Source: Siderastrea siderea
Taxonomy: Eukaryota; Cnidaria; Anthozoa; Scleractinia; Rhizangiidae
DNA: 64,000 nucleotides
NCBI GenBank assembly: GCA_964030785.1
Contig: OZ034968.1
Span: 58,252,299-58,316,298 of the forward strand
Direction of reading: 5' to 3'
The notes beneath the pieces were generated by a model, which was not told the origin of the DNA, ran no database searches, and saw only the letters and a program-made list of their open reading frames with translations. The position numbers and the translations under genes were made by a program. How positions within the stretch are numbered: position 1 is the stretch's first letter; the number at the start of each line of letters is the position of its first letter. Below, piece by piece: positions 36,401 through 47,262 of the stretch.

Positions 36401-39400
36401 CTCCAAGCATTTCTCTTAATAATCTCTCAGTAACTCGTCCGTGATGCAATCCACAGTTTTCCATAATTACAGTGTCCCCTTCAATAAAAAACTGGAAGTC
36501 CATTGTCTTTTTGGCGATTGTGCCGCTTATGTTAACCTGACTGAAAAGTTTAAAACTATTCAATATCAACAAGTCAAGTCAGCGAAAGCATTCATTCTGA
36601 ACTAATGAATCAACAAAGTTTCAATAACAAGTTCTAAATTAATCTTATAGAATTGAAAGGAAGCCCCAATTTCGGAGCGTAACTCATAAGATCTGAAAGC
36701 TAGTTTGATATGGACTAAATTATCTGAATTTATTCTCCTAACACAACATGGTTGATATACTCTGTGCTAACATTGATAATTCGTCGAAAAAAGAAAGGCT
36801 AGATATGCGACTGTCCAGTTGAATGAAGAAAGCTTTCTTTTCGGAATTCAACAACAACAACAACAACACTTTATTTGCATTCCAAATTACATGGTATTGC
36901 ACATAGAAAAGAGAAAAAAAGACAGAAAACGAAAAAAAGTACAAAAGCAAAGTAGCGAAATCGGTTAATTTACAATTCCTCTATCTATTACAAGTGAAAG
37001 CATCAATGCTATTATAAAGAAATGCAATTTTGTTATAAGCATTTAAGAATCGAAATTGGAACATTTACTAATGATGTCGTCCATTAAAGATTGCCCTATT
37101 GTATCATATCCATTGCAAGATAGGAGGGTTTTGTACTTCGTTTTCAACTTCATTTTAGCTGCGGTATTGACAAATTCTCAGATGTTCAGGGAGTTTAGGG
37201 GTGCAATGTCTTCCAGTTTCAATTCTTAGGTTATGATTACCTGCCCTTAGTTTTGCTACTGCCCGCCGATGTTTCTAGTTTGTAATAAGTTGTAGTGAGT
37301 TAGAAGTAGTTACATCTGTTTTGAAAGTAGAGTAATCGGACACACTCCGGCCGTCTTTGGACACGAAATGACTGCCTACAGCTTTTTGATGTGCAAGAGA
37401 GTTGTATCCTCCTTTATTAGTGGTTTAGCGGCTAAACCGGCAAACAAACAAACAAACAAACAAACAAACAAACAAACTACTGTGTGTTTGCCAAATGCAA
37501 AATGCTTGATCTTTCGATCGAGTGAAAATTCTACATAATGGGGACTGTCAAGATTGAACAGCTGTTTATTAGTAAAAGGAAGGGGTGCAAAGAGCGATAC
37601 TTTGATGGCATAAATGTTAACAGAGAAAAATAAACTGTGGTAAGTTTTTATGAAAACTTTCTAAATCTCGTGAAAAGTCTTTCCTGGTTACGTAAATTTT
37701 TTCTTGTCGCATAACTACACCACCCACACAAGGACAAATATTGCGCGAATAGTGTGACTCAAAAAGGTCAAATTCCAACAATGACCTAATAACACAAGCT
37801 GTGGAAACGATTTACGTTTGTGGAGGACTGAACTACCGACCGCGCGTAGAACGGAACAATATTAATAAATTTCCTTGTCTAATGTTTCAAAACAAGACCG
37901 TAGGCCAAGTGAGTGGCGGGAAATGTTGTAATAGCGGACTAGTAGTACGGAAACTGCAAAAACAAAACCACAAAAAAAAGGCAACGTTAGAAAGAAAAAG
38001 GTACTGTAGCAAGGCGCTAATATATAGTTAATGAATGGCGATTAGAAGCCGTCCGGTTCACGATGCCCTGTAATCATAAAAATTCAATGGACTGTTTCGT
38101 ATTTTTCACTAGACTTTTCTTCGATCTTCGTCCTTTACTGCGAGAATTTGTTAAAATGATTTCGAGGCGACAAAAAGTAGCAATCGGCATTGTTTGCTCT
38201 GAACAGGATCTGATCACTTGTAATGGAAACGATGTGGATAAGAGAGTTTGACAAACAACTGGAACTTTTATATCCCTTTCGTCACCTGTGGCAAACTTTT
38301 TAAGTTTGCTTAACATTTAAGTGGATCTACCAACTCAAGCTGACATCACCATTTAAAATGGTGATGACAGCTTGAGTTGGCGGATCCACCCTTCAGAACA
38401 AAAACGCTTTTGTTAAAGTACTGTTCACCTCACTGTTTGACAATTGAGAGCTCCAGCCCCCTGATGGAATATTCCATGTGATGGTGTTGCTATACCACCG
38501 CGAGCCTTGCTTTACATAACGACGACGGCGCGCTTTTCCACCACGAATTTTGCTAAATTTTGCGGCGGCCTTTCGCCGTACGAGACCACCAAGATAATCC
38601 ATCGTCTTTTGCGTGATCTCGATAGTCGGTAGATTACTCATTTGAGAATCGTCGTCATTCTTGGAGGGAAAGAAAAAATCTTTGCGCAATTGCCCTGAAC
38701 GTTTTAGTCTCTTGATAACCGCTGCTTTCTGGATCTTAGATTGGAGGTCCCTTTCCGCCGCTAGCAGACGCTTTCTGAGTGCTCCTTGTCTAGATGATAT
38801 GTAGTCTTGTGGTTTGTGAAATAGGTGGGTATTCCTAAAAAAGAATTTGAACACAAAGCAGAATTAGGCATTATTTTGACGTGATGTCAGTCCATCATAG
38901 CCTAGTCTAGTATATGACATTCGGGTTTTATGGTCAGTGAATGGCTATATGACCCATCGTAAGTTCAATATTTACTACACGTTACTTACAACAGATTGCT
39001 TTAGTCGAATCAGAATCGCAGTCTGTCTTAAGGCGGCCGCAGGCCTTGCGTCAGGTCCGCTAAACAGCGTCGTCAATAAACTTACCACTTGATAAATTTC
39101 TAACTTCATGTCTCAGTGTAATTGCCTGTTTCACAATACTTCGTGTCTTCCAGGGTCGTTGGTTTGTACTGTTGGCATCGTGGTTTCTGCAAGTCTAATG
39201 AATGAATGAGTGCCGTCAGTACCAATAGTGTGGTGTTGTGATGATATTCAGTTACAGTTATGCAAACGTTTCGATCTGATTGGCTGTGACAAGTGTGAAT
39301 CGCTGTGATACAGGAAATAGCCCTTCCTTGACCGGAGATCCTGAGAACTGCGTACTGGCGACCAAAATGCGGTAGTCTTACGGTATATAAACGCATTTTG

Positions 39401-42325
39401 CACCGAAGCAAAAGGGGAGATATAGTGTGTACATGCAGAGTGGAGGAATGCCTTATCTTTACATCCTTTATTTTTTATAGCACTGGCTCGGACAACGTGT
39501 TTCTAAAACATTACTAATTCCTCTTGGTGATAAGAAACGTAATTCTCATAAGCTGAATCCCTGAGCGTATGAATAATATTTGAAGAGACATTTTATCGTA
39601 ATCAGTGTCATGTTATGTCAGGTACCAAGAGAAGGGGGTGGGGGTGGGGGGCAGGAAAAAATTGACACAGTAATTAAAAAAACAAGTAAGCAGTGTTTCA
39701 GCGGCCTGCGGTGAGTGGTCGCACGGATACAGTTTCTACGACGTGACCGGATATCACACATTTCGCGCCGAAATTAGAGCGCGCAAGTGCAGTGCCTAAG
39801 GAAGTTTCTTCTACACGTATGGTGTACACACTATATCTCCCCAAACGCCTCCACTTGAGAAGTGCGAACAACCTGATTTGAAACACCCTGAGGCTATGCT
39901 TCAAAGCGATGTATGTCCCCAAAATTCCCCGAGGGGGGGGGGGAGGGTTTCGCCTCCTGGCCCACGGACTATTCTTGGTTCACTTCAAAACATAATATTT
40001 GTTTACTGGTAATTAATCCGACTAAGGACAGTTTTATGACGATCAAATGTGAGTTAGAAAAGGAAGTTGTTTCGTCCACTCTACTCATTTTAAAAATGTC
40101 TCCCAGTCATCCTTTGTCCGTTTGACAGGAACACAAGTGAAATCCGGGGCTCCCACAAGACCTTAAGTGTTACGTGGGGCTTGCCTTGCTGCCCGTTCCA
40201 AATGTTAACTCAAAATTTGTTATTTCACACCTTACTTAAGACCTAGGGCTATACAAGTGCTTGCCGTTTTACAGGCTAAAAGGGCAAAATCTACACTCCA
40301 TTTCAGTCCAGTAGAAAAAGCAGTCCTTATTCAGAACAAAATGATAAAAATCTTCCTCTCTGATACTCGCCCATTTGAGATCAAAACGGCGGGAGCATCC
40401 CCTCCTCCCCCCGGAAGATGAATGTGAGGAAAGTAGAAGTTTCCTGTGCGGTTTTAAAAAAACAAGTGATATTGCGGGTTACCGAAGTTTTGTTTACCCA
40501 CTAAGATTATTTATTAATTGGTTTTCCTATTAATATCACTTACGACGTCCCCGATTCATAGACCACCACGGTGTTCATTCTGATTTGGTGTACAAATAAG
40601 GAAAGCTCCGTTTGTGACAAAGATCACAGCATGACATGTACAAAAACACACCTCTGCTTCAAAACAGATCTGAGTATTTGCCAGTCGTTTTTAATTTGAT
40701 AATTCAACTTATTGTCTCAGAAATCTTCTCCTGCCCCGGCATTGTAAGGCCCTGTGCACTGCCCGTACTGCAGATTTGTATGGAGAGAACTGAGGAGCCC
40801 ATCATCTAGGGAAAGGCGCTTTGCAAAACGTATCGTAATCGGTTTTAGCCGGAACTGTTGTGATACATGATCACACCAAAACATTTCATTTCGATCGCGT
40901 TTTGCGGCGAGAACAGCTTAACCTTCCTCGGTGTCGAACCTCTGCCGCACAACGTGCATTTCGCTGTTAATAGGGCTTCCAAATCTTGGAACAATCTTAC
41001 CAGTGAAACTAGAAATTCTACATCTTTTGGGATCTTTAAGAATACTCTGCGAAGATGGTTTCTTTAGTTTGAATATTGGTTTTTTTTTCAGGGGATTTTA
41101 AATGTATGTTTTAACAAACAGCATTGGAAACTGCATTCCAGTGCAACACCTCTGGTTTCAACAACTAACCGTTACTTCTCCATTACTTCTGATACAAATT
41201 CCTTCCAAAACTGACTCGAAATGACACCAACACACCAGTCAATTTTATCTATTACGTATACGTTGTGGGTGACTGATAGTTAGAGGTCTGTTGAAATAAC
41301 TGATACCATGTCTCTTTACGCATTTCCTTTCAAACCAGGATCACATAGAAATTGAAAAGAATAAGGAAGAGGTTCTCTTGTCAAATCAGTGGGGCTCCTT
41401 CTTTTCACATGATGATACTGCACACAATGGAGTTATTAAAGATTGTGATCAGTGCATAAACAATATTCTGGATGGATTTTTTGTCTGCAACAAGACAAAA
41501 GAAAGAAGAAAAATGAACACTTTTTGGGGACATTTGATACAGAAGTACAGTACAATCGCAATTCCACGGATAGATTTCATCACAGGTAATTTTTATAATT
41601 TTATAATGACGCTGATCAGCGGAAGTTATGCTTGAATAACAAGTAAGAGACTGACTGAGAGTATGGCCAAGTTTTAAATTTCAAATCATTGTGTTTCAAT
41701 AATTATCAGGTTGGATTGACCTTTCGAAAACGCTTTCCAGAGTGGAAACTTTTGAAAACGCCGTTTTTCTTGTTTTCGTGTGGATGGTGAAAACGGAACT
41801 TTTTGAAAACGATGACGTCGCAGTATTGGATCCAGCCTACCCCGCGCGAAAGCCGCGTGAAAGATAAAACTAATTGACGCAATTTTCAAGATCCACTTGC
41901 TGTCTTACGGACCCATTTTACTGGTAAATGCGCATGTTTCGTCAGCGGCATTAGCGTTTTCGTGTGGACGGGGCCTAAACCTCATTGCTAACCTTAGCAT
42001 TTGAACTTTGTGAGATGCTGTTAGGTAACTGTGTACTTCTAATTAAAGGTGGTAATTGCATCCGGGTGATATAAGTGATATAAAGTAGAGACCGAGGTGG
42101 ATCACACACTGGGCCCGTTTTCCTCAAGTTTTCGAGAAAGCGGTGATCTTCTGCGCGACAATAATTCTTCAACCAAACTATGTAGTGCAGCCAATCTTAA
42201 ACAATACCTTGTAATGAATTATAATTTGTCTTTTCTCAGAATTACCAGTGGACCACAAATTTGAGCCATTCAGTGCATCAGCAGGAGGATTTTACCCTGG
42301 AAGTCCAAAATCTCTCCATTTATGA
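24878..42325 (+). CDS. NT5DC1: 5'-nucleotidase domain-containing protein 1 orthologue
   Basis: Fourteen exons join in phase at GT/AG sites: 24878-24961, 25326-25420, 28037-28108, 29031-29140, 29961-30046, 30720-30801, 31566-31740, 33668-33720, 34356-34400, 34575-34693, 35121-35258, 35961-36014, 41339-41585 and 42240-42325. They give 481 aa; human NT5DC1 is 455 aa. Family-matching blocks in order are GFDLDHTL (HAD motif I, residues about 11-18), DTKKGNFLKLGRDGYILRASHG, KVFLLTNSYIDY (motif II), MFDIVVCMAGKPGFF, VLYFGDSMRSDLF (motif III/IV acid residues) and the C-terminal YSTIAIPRIDF. The HAD aspartates are all present, so a Mg-dependent phosphatase fold is intact; the physiological substrate of NT5DC1 is not established. 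The last exon ends GGFYPGSPKS, as in the family. Exon 12 and the start of exon 13 lie in the most variable part. Intron 12 is about 5.3 kb and the richest in mobile DNA. Confidence 0.93.
26177..26406. repeat. 115-bp tandem duplication in NT5DC1 intron 2
   Basis: 'ttcttgaaaaagcaagct', 'ggataaaaatattt' and 'tgctgtgctgtttgaaggc' repeat with a period of 115 bp. The two units differ at only a few sites, so the duplication is young. Confidence 0.8.
27386..27560. repeat. (TAA)n microsatellite and attached dispersed repeat
   Basis: About 13 ATA/TAA units are followed by 'aaggatttatatagcgcc' and 'catggcactttacaatgg'. The 'tttatatagcgcc...ctttacaa' pair is a common dispersed-repeat end in animal genomes. 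Confidence 0.6.
28401..28600. other. Assembly gap (200 N) in NT5DC1 intron 3
   Basis: Exactly 200 Ns. Exons 3 and 4 on either side join in phase, so no coding sequence appears lost. Confidence 0.99.
29300..29675. repeat. AGGATCCT minisatellite in NT5DC1 intron 4
   Basis: The palindromic octamer AGGATCCT and one-base variants recur about every 10-20 bp for some 350 bp. The edges are inverted: 'ccctggtagaaatcc' on the left and 'atttctaacaggg' on the right. A related block lies at 55.7-56.4 kb and shares 'cctaaatggcaataatc'. Confidence 0.8.
30075..30232. mobile_element. Foldback MITE, 'ttccag...ctggaa' family (left end lost)
   Basis: It has 'cataccctccccatggatgg' and, inverted, 'ccatccatggggcaggtatg', then 'gatatattctggaacc' at the right. 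It is related to 23353-23547. The outermost left terminus is absent. Confidence 0.55.
30815..30890 (+). mobile_element. SINE fragment in NT5DC1 intron 6
   Basis: 'tgtttgtttccttagagaag', 'aaacttga' and 'ctctctctgcccaggtgta' match the body of the 1.1-kb SINE. It begins just after the exon 6 donor. Confidence 0.5.
31793..32081. mobile_element. Foldback MITE in NT5DC1 intron 7, 9-bp target duplication
   Basis: Inverted arms of about 130 bp end in tagcctga and tcaggcta. ACTACTTCA flanks both sides (31784-31792, 32082-32090). The centre holds 'accaatcagaagcact' as an inverted pair. A sister copy lies at 43809-44099. Confidence 0.85.
32270..32416. repeat. Four-unit minisatellite
   Basis: 'gggtggcagcaacacaccc' or a close variant recurs four times at roughly 40-bp spacing. 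The minus-strand ORFs here only reflect the repeat. Confidence 0.7.
32955..33240 (-). mobile_element. Degenerate tRNA-headed SINE, minus orientation
   Basis: Read on the minus strand it has 'gatagctcagttggtaata' and a B-box-like 'aggttcaaatcctg', with a downstream 'catataaat'-type region like the 4.2-kb SINE. Heavy divergence shows it is old. Confidence 0.5.
33827..34189. mobile_element. Foldback MITE with TAA target duplication in NT5DC1 intron 8
   Basis: Ends aggctagttttcactag and, inverted, aggctggttttcacgag lie between TAA at 33824-33826 and 34190-34192. 'gtagtgaaaac'-type and 'gagtcggag'-type blocks repeat inside in both orientations. It is PIF/Harbinger-like and has no transposase. Confidence 0.75.
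35488..35650. repeat. Short inverted repeat related to the 4.2-kb SINE
   Basis: 'gaagaatgatcctcgcagt' and its complement 'actgcgaggatcattctt' sit about 115 bp apart in intron 11. The 'gcgaggatc' core is shared with the SINE tail at 4.5 kb. Confidence 0.5.
36345..36572 (-). pseudogene. DDE-type transposase fragment
   Basis: A minus-strand stretch reads FIEGDTVIMENCGLHHGRVT followed by ERLLREMLGDGCTL and, after divergence, a F.PFEYL ending. This matches the shape of the second catalytic block of DDE (IS630/Tc1-like) transposases, usually D(N)CGFHHG...LREML...YSP..N..E. The first D of the block is replaced by E (MEN) and the expected PPYSP is lost. It is a relic of about 70 codons in NT5DC1 intron 12. 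Family placement is by motif, not search. Confidence 0.5.
36849..36960 (-). repeat. (AAC)n and LINE-tail-like repeat
   Basis: 'aacaacaacaacaacaacac' then 'tttatttgcattccaaatta' read on the minus strand as a gene-free 3' end closed by (GTT)n. That arrangement is typical of a CR1/L2-like LINE tail. Confidence 0.4.
37438..37478. repeat. (CAAA)n microsatellite
   Basis: About nine uninterrupted CAAA units. Confidence 0.95.
38321..38389. ncRNA. Near-perfect 69-nt hairpin, possible small-RNA precursor
   Basis: Arms of about 34 nt, GTGGATCTACCAACTCAAGC... and its complement, pair with one wobble and two mismatches around an AT-rich loop. Nothing beyond the arms is repeated nearby. Cnidarian miRNA precursors are often short and highly paired, so a miRNA or siRNA source is possible. 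A very short MITE is the alternative. It lies 4 bp past the stop of the minus-strand ORF at 38393. Confidence 0.35.
38393..38834 (-). CDS. Possible antisense exon in NT5DC1 intron 12
   Basis: On the minus strand a strong acceptor (ttcttttttag) at 38835-38836 opens a frame of 146 codons ending in a stop at 38393. It is very basic, with GALRKRLLAAERDLQSKIQK, then VRRKAAAKFSKI and KARRRRYVKQGSRWYS. I recognise no domain. A minus-strand exon ending CAAGTG|GTAAGT near 39075 could precede it, but the phases fit only if that exon is untranslated. The first ATG in frame inside the exon is at MSNLPTIEI. It is the longest unexplained ORF in the window and could be a lineage-specific gene or a processed fragment. 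Confidence 0.3.
40867..41067 (+). pseudogene. LINE reverse-transcriptase C-terminal fragment
   Basis: The ORF contains SKSWNNLTSETRNSTSFGIF followed by KNTLRRWFL and a stop. The pattern W..L....R...S...FK..L closing an ORF is typical of the C-terminus of CR1/RTE-like LINE polyproteins. The upstream reverse-transcriptase core is not present, so it is a 5'-truncated dead copy, just before NT5DC1 exon 13. Confidence 0.5.
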
Positions 42326-43350
42326 TGTAGAGGAATTTTTATCTAGCCATTTTCACATTTTATGATGGTGCATGTAATATTAGGACTAAGTGAAGCCCAA
42401 TTTTATATTTGATCTGTAGTCATACGGGTCAATTACAGCGTAGCAGAAGTGTGATTTGTTTAATCGCGTGTTAATGTTTCCAGACTGAATTGGGTGACAC
42501 AAAAAGGAAGACAATATTCGGATAATTTACAAAAAAAACCTAGGATAGTGTGCGTCCTTATTATAGTCCAACTGGTAGTTTTATTTCCAACTTCGTGTAC
42601 TCATGAACTTGTTGAAGTCTTTTGTGGGGAGTGACGGTATGGACGTATGTATCCTCTAAAAAGATTTTTTATTTATAAAGAACTGTGTAAAAAATGTTTC
42701 TTTTTTTTCTGCGGCAGAGTTTCCCTTCTCCTCAGCGAGGGGAAAGATGTAGTTGTTTCACTGGAAGGTGTGTACTGGCTGTGCTTCGAAGTTTATTTTT
42801 TTGAACTGTCCAAGACACCTATGTTGCCCAGACAGTTTGACACCATTTAAAACACTTTCTAACGATTACTGGAGGAGAAACGAAATTCCGCCTTGGAGGA
42901 TAGGGAATTTATTCTAGACTTTTACAAACGGGAAGTGCATTTATTAACTGTAGGTAGACATTGTATTTAACTGTATTTATTATAACCTTTAATATCTGCG
43001 CACAGAAAATCAGGAAATTTCATTTGTGGCGGGGTTCAACTATTTTATTTACAGCAAGGTTTTCGAAAAGGAAGCGTACCTTGAAAAAGTAAGGAGTCAA
43101 TAAAATTTGCAATGTTATAGGCTGATAATTTATGATAAAAATTGTAAGTAGTAAACAACTATCTTGATATTTTGTACTCAAAATAAGACTTTCATTCAAA
43201 TTGTATCGCTTTAATTTTTTTTATCTACCAGTCTTTACTTTATATGGTTTTGTCCTCCCGTAAAACATTGTATCAAGCACAAGTAATTTTAACTTACCTG
43301 TTAAGTACCCTGTATGACAAAATGTGAATTAAAATAATTGTCTTAATAAA
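42326..43350 (+). terminator. NT5DC1 3' UTR with candidate poly(A) signals
   Basis: AATAAA occurs at 43099-43104 (gtcaataaaattt) and again at 43345-43350 (cttaataaactag). Either could end the NT5DC1 transcript. The first one lies within the block that is duplicated at 46.2 kb. Confidence 0.5.
43000..43300 (+). repeat. NT5DC1 3' block, first copy of a duplication
   Basis: 'gagtcaataaaatt', 'atttatgataaaaattgtaa' and 'atctaccagtcttt' appear in the same order at 46.2 kb. Confidence 0.65.
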
Positions 43351-43808
43351 CTAGCAGTTTATTCTTCATCTCCACCTTCTTTTTTGTCATAACTTGGAGA
43401 AAACTCAGCTTTTCACGCATCTTCATGTAGCTCAGTTAAGCATTTGACCAGTACTAACGAAGCTTTAACCAGGATAGTTGTTGTTTTTTTTCCCAATATC
43501 TGGTATTTGGCTACGAGAGTTTAAATAAAAGGAAATTTTGCACGCATGAGAAGGTTTTGTTGTCCTCAACATTTTCATTTTTATCTCGTATTGCTGTATT
43601 CCACTTTTTTTGCTTTATCTCTTATGTGGACGTTTCACTAAAATTCTTAAATTTTCAAAAAATTACCGACGTGTGTAATAGAAAACTCCAATAAAAAGCG
43701 GTTTTCGAGTGAAGATAAAATCTTTCTAGCCCTTCACGTTTGGAACGATTTTCCATCAAGTATCTGACACCCCACGTATTGGGGAAATTTCATGCTGTTC
43801 TAACCAAC

Positions 43809-44099
43809 TACCCTGAGAAAACAGCCGACGTTTCGCGAGGTCGCCAGTTGAGCCCTCGCAATACGACGTCTGAGTAACGAGGGCAGAAATTCCATACTGA
43901 TGACGTACACTACCCAGATCTTGGTAGTCCTTCTGATTGGTTGAAAGAAACTTCCCGCGCGGCACAACCAATCAGAAGCACTACCAAGATCTGGGTAGTG
44001 CACGTCACCAGTATGGAATTTCTGCGCTCGTTACTCAGACGTCGTTTTGCGAGGGCTCAAGTGGCGACCTCGCGAAATGTCGGCTGTTTTCTCAGGCTA
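43809..44099. mobile_element. Foldback MITE, sister of the 31.8-kb copy
   Basis: Inverted arms end taccctgag and ctcaggcta. CTAACCAAC flanks both sides (43800-43808, 44100-44108). The arms match the element at 31793 over most of their length. Confidence 0.85.
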
Positions 44100-44108
44100 C
44101 TAACCAAC

Positions 44109-46129
44109 ATGCTGACAGAAGATATTGACGATCACATTTCTTCTTCTTCTTCAACTTCCTTTGGGTAATGGATAATGGTCTATCAAAAATGAGTCTCAGC
44201 ATATTTTTGGCGAGTCTCGAAATGGCGTCTTATTATATCCCATTCACTCCCAACCGTTTTTTTTTAAACAAGAACAACACCATCGTGAGGCAATGACGCC
44301 ATAATTTGCCTCCTGTCTGCTCAAATCCCGGTCCCGTTGTTTTTAGTTCTCAATTCGATTTTTTTTCTGAGTTTGTAGGCCATTTGATGGTTTTTACTTG
44401 GATTAGAAAAGATTTCAATTAAACTTCAGGAAAGAGGAAATTTTCAACTAGTTGTCAACTAGTGCCAAGGCAAAGTTTTGCATCAATTTCACAAGGACAC
44501 TTTTTGCCTCTTTCTTAGTGTAACTCTGGTCTATTTTAAGTGAGCGCTTCAGGTTAGGCACTTTTTGTTAGAAGTGTGCCAGGTGCATCAACTGGGTGTC
44601 AAAAACACCTGCTATCACTCAAACTGATGACGTCACAAACTGAACAAGGACTATGGTCCTTTACGGGCGGTTTTGGGCGGCACGGGAGTCAATGGGTTAA
44701 AATGCTCCTGGATACTGAGGCTCGCGAGAATTAGAGGCCACCTCGAAACCCTACATTTTGAAAAAATTGGAGGCACTAATTAACAGTGAAGATAAAAACA
44801 TTTTATCTTAAACAATTCTATAGATTTCTACCGCTTTGATATCCAACTTAAAATCTTGTCAATGAGCTCGTCTCGCCCACTGCGCCTGGAACGCGTGTGA
44901 CCAGCGACATAACGATTATAATCACAACCGTAAGCACGAACAAACGCCTTTATGTCGCTTACGTCCGACTGCATGGGAAGGCCTAAAATCATAATCATAA
45001 ATGCGTTACAATCGACATAATCATAATCAAAACAAAGTGATTGATCATTTTCTTTTGATTATGATTATGTCGCCCTTAAGATACCTGTTCCCTCTAGATC
45101 ATAAGAAGCTTGCGTTTATGATTACGATTGTGATGCGTTGTAATCGTTGTCGGTAGTACCAAGCCTTACACGTCGTCTTAGGCGCCTCAGACGTTTAAGT
45201 CGTCCAGTGTAAAGACGAGACGCACCAAACCAGGCGGGACTTGGCAGTAAAAACTCAGAGAGACTGGCCTTCGACTCCTACAACTTCCGAAATAGGCTCT
45301 TTTATCACTTTTTAATAGGTCTTTCGTGCAATTTATCTTTGAAGTGGAAATACATGTAGTGTGGCTCTGGGGATGCCACGATGATCAGTCAAAAAGACTC
45401 CATCTTTAGCTCGTCTGCAGTAGACTTTTCTAAATACTAGGTCATTTTACCTAATTTGAGCCTTTCGTTGAATTGTGCTTCTTGTTGTGGCCGGACATTT
45501 TGTGTCTACTGGATTACGGCTTATCCAGTGGATAAAGTTATCCGCTCTCTAACCAACTGGGGCCTTATGTTTAAGCCGGCAAATTTGGACAAGGGCAACT
45601 TTGTCGAAAACGTCATGGTTACAAAAAGACTACGAAACGAATTGTGTCCAGTAAATCAAACCTTCAACATGCTTACGAGAAGGACCTGAAGGGGCAATGT
45701 GGGCACTGGGATTCGTCTTTTTTATAAATACGCACCGGGACTGAGATTTTGCCAAAGAAATGGGAATGGGAATGGGATTTTGACACCTTCTTCCCAATTT
45801 CATGCATGACGGCAAGAAAACTACATGTCCTAGGATTTGAAATGTTTGGTTTAAGCCCTTCCAGGATAACTATCGTAGTTAGAGGCATTGTTAAACGGCA
45901 AGTTAAGTTGTACACGATTTTTGCATGACGCGAACAGCGCAGGCTACAAAAGTTACACGCAGCATTGGTAAGCAAAGGTCGCACGGGCCAAACTGGCCTT
46001 AATGTGTTTAAGATGACTGTCGTACAAATACGGCCATTTTCAACTATGTTCTTTTATGGACCGGTAAAATCTTTGGCAGGAGTGAATGTAGGGATGGGTG
46101 TATCGTAAAAAACATGATTTTTATTTAAG
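44109..46129. other. Intergenic stretch
   Basis: It contains a diverged palindromic region at about 44900-45170 with repeated 'cataatcataat' and 'gattatgattatgtcg' blocks, probably an old MITE. Otherwise there are only short ORFs without domains. No gene recognised. Confidence 0.4.
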
Positions 46130-46440
46130 AAGGAGAATCAAACATTTGCGTACATATGATGGGGCAATTTTACTTGTGAAGAGGTTCAAATATTCACAAC
46201 GTTTCTGTAAAAAAAGTATACCTTAATAAATAACGAGTCAATAAAATTCACAATGCTGTAGGATGGTTATTTATGATAAAAATTGTAACTGGGAAACTCC
46301 AGCCTTGATAATCATATTCTATGGCTGTAATTCCAACTGTAATTTAAATCCTATTGTTTTCATATCTAATCTACCAGTCTTTTTCTTTTGGCATTACCCG
46401 GCCCTGCCAGACACGACAAGTATTTTAACATCATTTACGT
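46130..46440 (+). repeat. Diverged duplicate of the NT5DC1 3' block
   Basis: 'cgagtcaataaaattcaca', 'atttatgataaaaattgtaa' and 'ctaatctaccagtcttt' match 43.1-43.25 kb in order, at 3.1 kb spacing. The copy includes the AATAAA. No NT5DC1 coding exon was found with it. Confidence 0.6.
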
Positions 46441-47103
46441 TAACTGGACAGAATTATCGAACATATAACGAAAGAAACGTAAAATAAATGGTTGTTATAA
46501 ATTATTGACATCATTGTTTCAGATAACTATAATTTTCATCCGTTAAGAAGCTCCATAAAAATTCATGTGCTTTTAAATAAATCAAGGAAAAACTTTATTC
46601 ATCCACAACCCTCTCTAAAGTCTCGCCCTATTTCAAAGCGGGCTGATCTCTACTTGTTCAAGGTAGTTAACAATTTCACGAACGTGTTGGACATGAAGCC
46701 GGTTATAACCACTTCTTGTCCAAGAAGCATCAGTGAAATAACTTCTTTTTTTATTAACTTATCAACTTCAACCTTTAAATCGTTGCTGATTTTAATGGCA
46801 ATTTTTTGGAAAAACTTTCGCCTCGCGGCAAAAACTTTTGAACGCCGTGGTACTCAATCTTGCTCCCAGAGTCCTCAAGCTTCTTGGTCAGCGGGCGGTC
46901 GTCGGGAGAGACCAGCCGCTGACCATAAAGCCCGAGGACTCTGGGTAAAGGGCTATTTCTCTGCTGTACTGTTTGGGTTAAACAACAGATTAGAATCTGT
47001 CTCTAGCCAAAGACTTGAAAGAAGTTAAAAAAATTCAGTGTTCGTTGAAGTATAATGTCTGGGTATGGCGTAAATTTCAGTTGTAAATGTCAATTGTATC
47101 ATT
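46441..47103. other. Intergenic stretch with a spurious 153-codon ORF
   Basis: The ORF at 46567-47028 has no domain. Its second half crosses 'cagagtcctcaagcttcttg' and its inverted partner 'cccgaggactctggg', a small foldback at about 46864-46943. I read it as non-coding. Confidence 0.4.
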
Positions 47104-47121
47104 TATTGTTATTATTATTAC

Positions 47122-47175
<54 letters not shown>

Positions 47176-47262
47176 CATCATTATCATCATTACCATTATC
47201 ATTATCATTATCATTATCACTGTCATTATCATTATCATTATCATTGTTATTATCCTTATCAT
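47104..47262. repeat. (ATT)n and (ATTATC)n microsatellite
   Basis: About 70 bp of ATT units pass into ATTATC/ATC units. The Leu/Ile-rich ORFs in all frames are artefacts of this. Confidence 0.97.

Noticed and set aside
46567..47028. 153-codon plus-strand ORF
   Set aside because: No domain, crosses a small foldback repeat, and has no splice or start context suggesting a gene.
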